Shown: piece by piece, positions 11,701 to 21,067 of the stretch
Numbering within the stretch: the stretch's first letter is position 1
Layout of the letters: each line of letters starts with the position of its first letter
Source: Dendrocalamus latiflorus
Lineage: Eukaryota; Streptophyta; Magnoliopsida; Poales; Poaceae
DNA length: 64,000 nt
Assembly: GCA_017311315.1 (NCBI GenBank)
Contig: CM029672.1
Location: 9,466,463-9,530,462 of the forward strand
Direction of reading: 5' to 3'
Made by a program: the position numbers and the translations under genes
Notes under the pieces: generated by a model
Told to the model about the DNA's origin: nothing
Seen by the model: only the letters and a program-made list of their open reading frames with translations
Databases searched by the model: none

Positions 11701-12643
11701 GGAGCTGTTTAGTTGGAGGCCTGAGGTTGTCCGTGGATGGCTCGATTCTTTTTCGCTTTTGGTTTCTATCTCTTGTCTTTTGATTTTTCGTAGATGGTTT
11801 TTATAAACTGATTCTTTAAATAATTTCTTGAGCTTAAAAATCATATGTACTGTTCGTATCGGTATCTTCATCGTTTTCTGTCATCTCAAAAATTATAAAC
11901 AAAATCTATCAGCTGTAACTAAAAGATATCAGCCATAGTTCAGAAGAATAGGATCGGATGCCTGACCAGGATGCACTCTAAAAGTCATTAGTCAGAGTCA
12001 GCCGTCCAAAATCGGACATCGAACTCAGGCACGCGCAATCAACCCTCGCAGTGGCGCCATCAGACTCCATACTGCTTCACGCTGCCACCTCACGAATAGC
12101 TAGGGATGCCAGGGGGATTAGGAATGGGATACAATCCCATCCATTCTAAACACAGAGGAGAGGTGAGTTCGACGCAGGGAAATGAATGCATGGAGCCGTT
12201 TGGTCGGAGGCCTAGGGATGCACAATGGATGGCTATGATTTTTGGTTTCTCTTGAAATAGCTTCTTAAGTGAATTTTTAAACGGCTTTCTGAATCTAAAG
12301 CCATATGTGTTATCTGTGTCGATATATCCATCATCTATTATCATCTCAAAAAGTACAAACAAAAGTTATTAGTCATAACTAAAAGCCATCAATAGTTCAT
12401 AAGAACAAGACCAATGCTTGACAGGGATGCACTCGAAGCGTCATTAGCCGGAGTCAGCTGTCCAAAATCGAACGTCAAACTCTAGCATGCGCAATCAACC
12501 CTCGTAACCGTGCCAGATTCCACGTTGCTTCACGCCGCCACCTCACGAATAGCTAGGGATGCGAGGGGGATAGGGACTGGGATACAAGCCCATCCATTCC
12601 AAACACAGAGGAGAGGTGAGTTCGGAGAAGGGAAACAAACACC
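11701..12643. repeat. Tandem duplication, unit about 450-490 bp
   Basis: Copy 1 (11701-12191) begins GGAGCTGTTTAGTTGGAGGC and copy 2 (12192 to about 12643) begins GGAGCCGTTTGGTCGGAGGC. Both continue through matching blocks, including GGATGCACTC, CATTAG with a CGGAGTCAGC-like motif, GCGCAATCAACCCTCG, CACCTCACGAATAGCTAGGG and AACACAGAGGAGAGGTGAGTTCG. The copies are head to tail and well diverged, with small indels. They encode nothing recognisable. Confidence 0.85.
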
Positions 12644-13175
12644 TGGAGAGGATTGGCGAAATTACCCCTGTCGTCTTCGTGCGCGAGAACACCTCTCCGA
12701 CGCTTCCTCCATGTCGCATCTGCCGCTCTCATCACGATCACAGCTCACGGCGAGCGTGGCAGTCCCCTTGCTCGGCCACGTTTGCCACAAGGCCTCGGCG
12801 TCGCTTACACGCGAGAGCTCAGGCCGCCGTCCGCTCCATTATGGATTGCTCGAGTCCTTTTTGCTCATCATGTTTTATTTGGGCCTTCAGTAATCGGCTA
12901 CGAAGTCTAGCACGTAGGCCTCACAATTTGAGAAACTTTCTCCTATACAAATTGGAGTTGCAACCAGTAAAAGTCAACTTTCAACTTGAAGATCTTGGCG
13001 TTTTCTGCTCATAGTTTATACTTTCAATTTGGGATTTCAAACTTCAATCTACAAAATTCAACTTTCAAACCAGATGATTTGGGGCTTTCAACTCGAGGTT
13101 TGAACTTTGAAAGAATCTGAAATGCTCAACTAAAAAATGCCAAACTTTTTGCGCATCGAGTTTGTGGAAATGGGA
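12644..13175. other. Intergenic, no gene recognised
   Basis: A GC-rich patch to about 12850 gives overlapping short frames in several phases with no domain signature. It is followed by an AT-rich stretch with repeated TTTCAACTT-like motifs. Confidence 0.45.
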
Positions 13176-13183
13176 AAGGGAAG

Positions 13184-13343
13184 TAAGGGGCGGAGCGAGA
13201 CATGGGCCATGCCTCGGGCTGGGCCGACCCATCATGGGCTAGTCCCTCTGTATCTTTGATTTTTCTTTTTACTAATTTATCAAGGGGACTCCCATGAGGC
13301 TTTTGGGCCTATGCCCTGGGCCGAAGCCCTGTCTCTGAACCTG
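13184..13343. mobile_element. Short hAT-type MITE (160 bp)
   Basis: The element is flanked by a perfect 8-bp duplication, AAGGGAAG, at 13176-13183 and 13344-13351. The left end is TAAGGGGCGGAGCGAGAC and the right end reads CAGGTTCAGAGACAGGGC when reversed. The shared GAGAC and GGGC spacing gives weak inverted repeats. The evidence rests mainly on the duplication and the hAT-like left end. Confidence 0.6.
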
Positions 13344-13663
13344 AAGGGAAGTGTTGGGATGCATCAGGTTGGGTCGGTGGAGAACCACTCACGGAGATGA
13401 CGACGCTTGCGGCACACAGCGGCGCATGGTGGCGCTGCATATTGTAATGAAAAAATCCTCATAAAAACCTAGCTATAGTATGAATGGTTGGTGTGAATTG
13501 AAATCCGATCATCGTCGAGAATTCCAATTGAAAGAAGAAATTTCGTTTACTGGACAACTATTGGCAGCCAGGTCCGGTGGGGTCAAATGCTCCCACGTTT
13601 CATAGACCCACCGTCTCTGAACCCTGTCACAGACATAGGGTCCCTACTCTACTTAATCTACCC

Positions 13664-14035
13664 TAAAGGCGGACCCTCCCTTGAGGCGAGGTCGAGCGGT
13701 CGCCCGAGCTCCATCACCGGCTGAACCCCCTCCTCTAGAGCCAGCACCACCGCTACACCAGACGAAGTCAGTGACGGACGAATGGAGTCATGGAGAGCGA
13801 CCAGAGCGCGCGACTGTTGTCTATTGAAGAATCGAGCCAGTTAGCCCAGGAGCCCAGCTATCCAGCCCAAGAGGCAAGCCGTCCACTCCAGCCCAGGAGG
13901 CGAGTCTGTAGAAGATGTGAGCGAAGCAGAGGCTAAGAGGTGCAGTCGAGTGGAGCCACTGAGCTAGGCCACCCTAACCCTAGAGCGGCCAAGGGGGCAC
14001 GGCAAACCTATATTTTGTTCCTAGATCCGCCACTG
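13664..14035. mobile_element. Non-autonomous hAT-type element (372 bp)
   Basis: The flanking 8-mers are ATCTACCC (13656-13663) and ATCCACCC (14036-14043), seven of eight identical. The left terminus is TAAAGGCGGACC and the right terminus, reversed, is CAGTGGCGGATC, sharing the GGCGGA core seen in the other hAT-type elements of this window. No coding capacity is visible. Confidence 0.65.
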
Positions 14036-14040
14036 ATCCA

Positions 14041-14141
14041 CCCTATATACGTGAACCACGCACAATGATCAGATCCCTCACAAACATGGACAACCCTATA
14101 TACGTGAACCACGCCTAGATCCCCTCACAAACTGTTCATGT
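14041..14141. repeat. Two-copy direct repeat of about 54 bp
   Basis: CCCTATATACGTGAACCACGC occurs at about 14041 and again at about 14094. In both cases it is followed by similar sequence containing ATCCC(C)TCACAAAC. The first copy overlaps the right target-site duplication of the preceding hAT-type element. Confidence 0.7.
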
Positions 14142-15647
14142 TGAACATGCGAGTTGATAGGTGTCCTCTCTTCAACCCTCGTAGAACCCGAACACCTCAT
14201 CATCACAAAATCATTTTGGCTTCACTTCGGTGCAAAGGGGTGAGCAATTAGCAGAGCTAGTGCTGGTATGTCTCTGGTTTGCCTGGAGATTTTGTTTTTG
14301 ATTTCTCTCCCTTCTCTCTCATGTGTGTAAGTTTCTAATGCTTTTTGTGCGCGACGCACATGCGCATTGGTTATACCTGTTGGCGGGGTCAAATGCTTTC
14401 TCGGTCGAGGTTCAGTACATCTTGCCAGGCATAGGGTTCTAAGATCGATACTCTCTATATCCACCTTTAGTCAGTGAATGGCCATTGCCCAGGCTCATGG
14501 GCAATTGGATGATGGAAAAAACAGCAAGTAGAAAGGGTAGACTGTGTTGATGTAGCGCGACCTACGGAGTTATACAAAGTCAGCAACCATTTTGGGGTGC
14601 AAGCATAGGCAACACAGGACTGATGACGGGGTTGAGCGTGCCGTACCGAACAAGTGTAGGCTCAATAAACTGAAGAAGCATATATATAAGAAAGAAGCCA
14701 TCATCACTATGATTACTCCTACACTTTGTTTTAGGGCTTTCCTTTCTCCCCTAAGATCCCATCCCAACCAACAAATGAGAGTTTGATGGGGATTCTGCTT
14801 GAATGTTACTAGACCTACGCCCGCATTAGCTTACAAGAAAACTAACTAAGGGGAAGCTCAAAGCAATTAAGCAAGACTGATGTTCAGATTGCTTGGTTCG
14901 GTTCGTCAGAGGTATTAAAAAACCTTCCTTTTGGTCTTTTCTGTCTTGCCATTACTTTAATAGGTGCCGCTGCAATGAGAGCGTAAGTGGCGGAGTTTTT
15001 TCTTGATTCTTTTTTTTTGTTTTGATGCGCTCTTCTTTTTTTTTTTTGGGAGAGAAACTCCGAATAAATTGACAATGCTGACTTGAATTGACAAATTCAG
15101 TTCCGCCTATTTCACATTAATGGGAGTACATTTATGTTTCTGCTTCACGAATATGATATTGTTTGCACATTTCTAATAAACAAAATAAAAAATATATGTA
15201 GCAAAAAAATGATAAAAGAGAGAAAAAAACCGCGGGAGGAAGCCTATAATCACATATGGACATGCATGAGAATAGAAGAAAAAAGGGAGGAACCCTGTGA
15301 TACACTAACAATAGCACCAAGCTTTTTTGAAATAAAAAGGTTGGTATTATTTTAGCTTCCCACATTTAGATTTTAAAAAAGTTGATATTTTTATTTTTTA
15401 TCTAAGTTGGTATTACTTTTATGTTTTTATCTTCATAGCATTTTTTCATTTGAAAAATATGTCACGTAAAAATATACTATCCACTTTATGTTTATGTTTT
15501 AATATAAGTTTTTCCCAAAAATCATATACATTTAACAAAATTGTATAACAATATTTTCCTTTGAAATAAAATTCATTCTACACAAAGTACTTATTTTCTC
15601 CTTAAAAAATTAGGTATATCTTTCTTGATCCAGATTGGATAAAGACA
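14142..15647. other. Intergenic, no gene recognised
   Basis: AT-rich sequence with T-tracts around 15000-15060 and A-rich tracts around 15180-15240. No frame has a recognisable domain and no element boundary could be fixed. Confidence 0.45.
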
Positions 15648-15652
15648 TGTGC

Positions 15653-18262
15653 TATAACACCCCCGAGGCAACACATGAGCCAGAATGCTACCACTACTCT
15701 TTAACACTCTATTTTCATCTATCGCTACTAGATTTCGGCAGTATCTCCTCTAATTATATCTCCACAAAATGGTAAACAATATACATTTAACCATAAGCAT
15801 TAAAATAGTTGTGCTATAAATAAAAGTAAACACATCACAATTTAAACTTGTGTCACTCACGTCCAAGAATGCTCGAGACTATACGCTCGAGAATACTCAG
15901 GACCGTGCGCTAAGAACGCTCGGGATCTTGCACCCGAAAATGTCAAAAACCATGCATTTAATAACATACTTATACTTGCAAATAGAGCATTACTGGGGAA
16001 ATATACATTGCTATAAAAGCAAGCTAACATTCATCATCAGTTACGAGAGTTCTATTGACTAAGTTTCAAATTAGCAAGCTACTATACTAAGGCTATATTA
16101 AGGAAAACAGAGATGCTACTCCCGTTCCCAATTTATGACATATCAATGGTCACCTAAAAACAGCAACAAAGTAAGTGTGAATCCAAAACTCAGCAAGTAT
16201 ATTGTAAAATAGTAAACATCAACATACACATGATATCATCTTAGACCTCATTTCATTTACCATTTAATATCCATTTACTCTTTCTTTTTTATTAACTCTC
16301 TCCTTTGCATTTACACTTCTTTAGCACGGAAACAATGTAAATGCATATGCACACCTCTTCTCTTCTCTTTAGCTCGTACATTCAAACTTTATTCTATATT
16401 AATTTTTTATTCTCATTAATGCAATGCAAGCACACATGCACATTTCTACTCTTTTCTCTAGCTTGTATTGGTACGGCTGAGTGGACACACGTCGATGTAC
16501 CACTTTCACACTATCTCCATCTCGTGGAGATAACTTTCCCTCTATCCCGTAGAGGTGTCTACCGTAGTAGGTCTTTCGTGTTCACCAAAGTGAGTTTCTT
16601 TTATGCCATAAGTATGCACTTAATACAATGCATGAGTTTCATCAATCTTTACCATTCTTTTTCTTCATCACTTAACCATCATCTTCATCGTCATTTAATT
16701 ATCATGGAAATAGGAGTAAACATAGCAATAAAGCATGGTAAATATTGCATCAAGTTTAACTAGTAACACCTATCAACCTAATTTACTATTTTACTATATA
16801 CTTACCTATTTAACCACAAGGATGATGCGTGTACGACACGGAGCCCAAACCTTTACATGAGCAAACATCACCCATCTCAATACATCACTAAAACAATTCA
16901 TGCACACATAAATGAATGGTATCGCTCCTACACACAAATACGTCACATAACCAGACACTTGCACACTGTCCCGGTAATTAAACAACCATAACTTTCAATC
17001 TTGAACCCCAAATATACCAAACAATGAGTTATGGAATCTATGTAAAGTTACGTAATTTTAGTTATCAGAATTTAAATATTACATCATTTAAACCCCCAAG
17101 TTCAACTTCCAAGGCCGTGCTATTCCGTATCAGACAACGGCTTTCTCGGAAGCATATCTTCCAAATTGTTATGCCAATTCAGGGTTCTAATACTCTGGAG
17201 AAATATTAAACAATTATCTACATTATTCCTATTGTGGCAAAACCCTAGCTTTGACATCTTCCATTTTTAATTTGAGAAATACCACAGCACTATCCAATCG
17301 CAATGATTCACTAGATAGCAGTGTTATAGTCATAGCTTTCAACCTTCCCCGGCAAATTAGGTGTTCAAGCACTCTATAGAAAGCTAATAAAATTGTCTAC
17401 CTTAGTAGATCAAAATATAAAATTATCACGTTAACTTGCCCAAAATCATAGTAGAAGGCACTGCACATGGAATCCATCTGCTAACCATGTTCTAGCCATT
17501 TCGATCGCTCCTAACTTGCTAATCCCCATTCTAAATCATAACTAGTCTAGAAGTAGCAGATAAAAAGGCATTAGTCCATTATCCTACAGATTAGATGACG
17601 AAATCAACATGAACGTGAAGCACCTCTCTTGTTCTTCCTCTTCTTGCTTCTTCCTCCTTCCTCTGGTTGGCCAGATCACTGCCCTCCCCTACCCCTCCTC
17701 GAGCCAGGTACAACGGCAATGGTGGATCTAGCGTCAGCTTGACCTTCTCCTCTCTTCTTCTTTCTTCCTCCTCGTCCTGCCTTCCTCTTGCTTCTCGGCC
17801 GAGCCTTCCTCTCTTCCTTCTCTTTCTTCCCCTTTCTTCTTCCTTCTCCCAGCTGAGCCCCTCTCCTTCCTTCGATCGATGAGCTCGATCTGGCAAGAGG
17901 GTAGAGGTAGTGTACGGTTGGGGAGTAGCGGTAGGCTGGGCAGCGACCAACGTAGCCAGGCAAGAGGGCAACAACAACGTCGGCCCAGCAGCGGCGATCG
18001 GCGTGAGAGAAGGGCAACAGTTGGATCGAGCAGAGGGGTGGCGACCGCACACAGGGGCAACAGCGGAGGTGGAGGTGCAAGCGGAGCTGGTCATAGTGCA
18101 TGAGCAGGAGAGGTGAACGACTGACAGATGGTGTAGAGGGGCGCAGCTTGGCGGCAGCGACCAACGCACATAGAGAGGCAGTAGACGAATAAGCGATGAG
18201 GGGTAGCAGGGGAGGCCGGCCTAACCCTTCCAAACCTCTCTCTTTTATTTCGGGGTATTACA
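15653..18262 (-). mobile_element. Solo LTR of a gypsy-type retrotransposon (2610 bp)
   Basis: A perfect 5-bp duplication, TGTGC, flanks the unit at 15648-15652 and 18263-18267. Read on the minus strand it begins TGTAATACCCCGAAATAAAAG and ends GGGGGTGTTATA, close to the GGGGG(T/C)GTTACA terminus of the other gypsy LTRs here, so I orient it minus. The final CA has decayed to TA. No internal region, primer binding site or second LTR is present, indicating recombination between LTRs. At 17620-17880 the plus strand is almost pure pyrimidine. The long purine-coded minus frames there (Glu/Arg/Lys-rich) are compositional artefacts. Confidence 0.8.
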
Positions 18263-18267
18263 TGTGC

Positions 18268-18907
18268 AACTTTAACCCAACACCCCATCCCCTTCCTCAT
18301 CCCTACTCTTCAACCAATGCAGGCATGCAACCATCTCTCTCACTCGCAATCATCCTCCTGACTCTCCTTCTTCCACGTCTTTGGTTGCATGCTAGCACAA
18401 GATCCGGCGCTATGACCTTGGCATGCACACTAACTTGTCCCGTCGTCCTTGCCCACTGGTCGGAGAACTCCTAACCCTTAATGGCGACAAAGGTCACCAA
18501 AGATGACACTTGGCAAGCACTTACCTCAAATCATTCCATAGTAACTGCAATCAAATAATTGTGTTTTCCTCCTGTGATGTTACTTTTATAAACATTTTCT
18601 CTCCATGTCATCGTGGTTAGCACAGTTAATTCGAAATTCCCTAGGAACTGCCATCAAATAATTTCTTCTTCCTACGACAATATTACTTCACAAAACCCAA
18701 GAGGCTTGGACTCTGTATGTCATCACCATCAATACTGTTAGTTCAACATGCCGATCGATAATCTAGAGAAGCATGAGAGCACTATTAATTGGGTAACTGT
18801 CCAAATTGCTCTTCCCATCTCCAACTTCGGCGCCACACAGCCACACTGCCACCACAACCGCTTACCGCAAAAAAACAAGAATGGCACCATTATCTTTGAG
18901 GCCATGA
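18268..18907. other. Intergenic, no gene recognised
   Basis: Unique-looking sequence between the solo LTR and the Pack-hAT. A partly repeated CTGCCATCAAATAATT-like motif occurs near 18545 and 18650. No gene is evident. Confidence 0.4.
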
Positions 18908-19381
18908 CTGTAAGTCAGGGGCGGACCCACAGGATATGCCGGGTGGGCCACGGCATACCCTGGGGCCCAGTGGGAGAGTCCAGCAAGACCCGGCGCCTAA
19001 TATGGAGCCCTCTCTGTTGTAGAAGATATGCAGACGGCGGCGGCGACTGTGGCGAGCCCTTCATTTCCCCTCCCCAATCTTCTTCCGCCTCAGAGACCCT
19101 CGGATTCCACGCCCCAGCAAGTTGAGATTCCCTGGTTGTTCGATCAGTTTCTTGTTTTCTTGTTTTGTTTTCATTGGTTTTTTCTGCCTGATTTTGGCGG
19201 AAAGATTCGGTTTTGCACCTTGGTTGTACTGCTCTTGGAGCGATCTCTTGGTTCTTCTGAGTTTCTGTCCAATCTTGGAGCGATTTCCCGTGGAAACCCT
19301 CTGTAAACTCGGCAAAAGTCTAGTTTTTACACGAGCGGACTGCTATTCTTCACCAATTTCGAGCTGTTTGGTGAGTCCCAA

Positions 19382-20431
19382 ATGGGGCTGCAGCAATCCA
19401 AGGAGGAGCTGCTGCACCAGCAGGTGAACTACGACAACGTCGACGGGATTCGGACCCTCCGGGCGCAGGCCTTGAGGCAAGGATAAAAATTCCCCTTGTC
19501 GCGTTTCTAACCTTTAGGTAGCATAATTTGTTATATGTACGGGATTTGCCGAGTTACTTTCTCATGCTGGGGTGAATGCTGCTTGCAGTGGATTGACAAG
19601 GATGGGAAGACGCCCCTAATGGTCGCGAGCATGCGGCCTGATCTGCTGAATGTGGCCAAAGTACTGATTGAATTGGGCGCAAATGTGAATGCTTACCGGC
19701 CTGGTATGATTTTTTTTCTCATGTCTCCGTACACTGTCTTAGTTGACCTCAGATTACCACTATTATTCCTATAATACATAAAGGGGATTTACCATTTTGC
19801 ACAACTGAAGCGGTTAGAAAGTCATGATTTTTTGTTTGGTTCTATGAATTAGCTCCAGTCATTTATTGGCTGTTTTATGCAAAAGCGAGTTGATTTGGAA
19901 AAGGTAGGAGGTGTAAAAATGTGCATACATTACAACAGGAAGCAGCACCTTGGAAGTTTTAGTAGGACTGAAACCGCTCAATCAAATAGACAAACATGGT
20001 AGATTGTGGGCAACTAAGAAAAGAGTAGCTTAGGGTTACATTTAAATAGGCTTGAGTATTAACTTTTATGCAAAACTGAACCAGGAGAGCTATAACATCA
20101 CAATATTGATACACATTGTACCAATTTTGCTTGAAAGAAATATATTGTTTGGAGAGCTATAACATCACAATATTGATACACATTGTACCAATTTTGCTTG
20201 AAAGAAATATATTGTTTGATGTGAATCTGATCCTTACGATTTGCTAGCAGAGTAATGTATGGTCCTTAGGATCATCCCTGGATGCGTGCTTAATGAAGAG
20301 GTTACAATTTTTTTATCACATTTGTAATGCTTACATTATTTTATTTGCAGGATCACATGCTGGGACCGTATTGCACCATGCTGCCAAGACAGGGCTTGAG
20401 CAGACTGTCCATTTACTTCTATCACATGGAG
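19382..20431 (+). pseudogene. XBAT34/35-like ankyrin E3 ligase fragment, exons 1-3
   Basis: XBAT34/35-type proteins are ubiquitin ligases with N-terminal ankyrin repeats and a C-terminal RING finger. Exon 1 starts at the ATG at 19382 (MGLQQSKEELLHQQVNYDN...). Exon 2 is 19589-19703 (WIDKDGKTPLMVASMRPDLL...GANVNAYRP). Exon 3 is 20351-20431 (GSHAGTVLHHAAKTGLEQTV...LLSHG). Exon 2 and 3 borders are AG/GT and in phase with each other. Exon 1 reads LRAQALRQG then a stop. Compared with the family sequence I expect (LRAQG-A-GLE joined to WIDK), it seems to have lost about 7 bases. It then ends TTGAG followed by GCAAGG, a non-canonical GC donor. Everything downstream, including the RING, is absent. It is a captured, non-functional fragment. 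Confidence 0.8.
20084..20217. repeat. Perfect tandem duplication of 67 bp
   Basis: The 67-bp unit beginning GGAGAGCTATAACATCAC and ending AAATATATTGTTT occurs at 20084-20150 and again immediately at 20151-20217, with no mismatch seen. It lies in the second intron of the captured XBAT-like fragment. Confidence 0.95.
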
Positions 20432-20577
20432 GTATGTGATAGATTATATATGGCACCATGCTTCATTCTTTTTTGCAATTATTTATCGAATTGGCAAATG
20501 GTTTTACCGAATTGCATATGAAAATTTTGGTGCGACATACCCTTTGGTAAAATCCTGGATCCGCCATTGCCGTAAGT

Positions 20578-21067
20578 GTATGCACCTACTAACCTTACGA
20601 CTATTTCCATACCCAAGATTTGTGCCAAAAGAAACTGAGTGAAATTCAAATATCAATTATGCTCGTCATCTACATTATTTGTCCAATCCAAACTTTAACC
20701 CTTTATGTTACTGTGGTTGCACATCCAAAACAAGGCCAAGCAAAGAAAAATCAAGGAACAAACCCGCAAAACACCAATCATAAACAATAACAACCGTCAA
20801 CTGAAAGGATTACAATAAACTCGTAAGAATCTTGAAGAAAAAAAATATGAGTAAGATAGTTCAGATCAACTAAAGGATCAACATGATTTTCTGTAGCTTT
20901 CTTTGATCCATACAACTAGTATACAAAAAGAATTGGCATTGTAATTCACAACCTTTCTATGGGAAAAAAAACACGGATTTCTGTACAGAAATCAGACATT
21001 TTTAGTCTACAAGTGAATTGGCCCTATGGCATAATTAGAATACACTACTGGTGTAAATCAGATGCAA
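20578..21067. other. 3' flank of the acyltransferase gene
   Basis: Short AT-rich interval between the Pack-hAT and the stop codon of the minus-strand gene. It presumably contains its 3' untranslated region and polyadenylation site. Nothing else is recognised. Confidence 0.5.

Larger units (their letters stand above)
18916..20569. mobile_element. Pack-hAT: hAT-type element carrying an XBAT34/35-like gene fragment (1654 bp)
   Basis: The left terminus CAGGGGCGGACCCACAGG pairs with the right terminus CCTGGATCCGCCATTG (reversed: CAATGGCGGATCCAGG). The flanking 8-mers are CTGTAAGT (18908-18915) and CCGTAAGT (20570-20577), seven of eight identical, as expected for an aged hAT duplication. Inside lie a GC-rich 5' flank, three exons and their introns from an ankyrin-repeat gene. 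The fragment ends shortly before the right terminus. No transposase is present. The structure is that of a gene-capturing non-autonomous hAT. The alternative is two unrelated hAT ends flanking a native truncated gene. Confidence 0.72.

Noticed and set aside
12510..13014. Frames of 85-132 residues
   Set aside because: They overlap the second copy of the tandem duplication and each other in different phases, with no recognisable protein.
17591..18233. Minus-strand frames of up to 192 residues, Glu/Arg/Lys-rich
   Set aside because: They lie inside a solo LTR and derive from a homopurine tract; no domain, overlapping in different phases.
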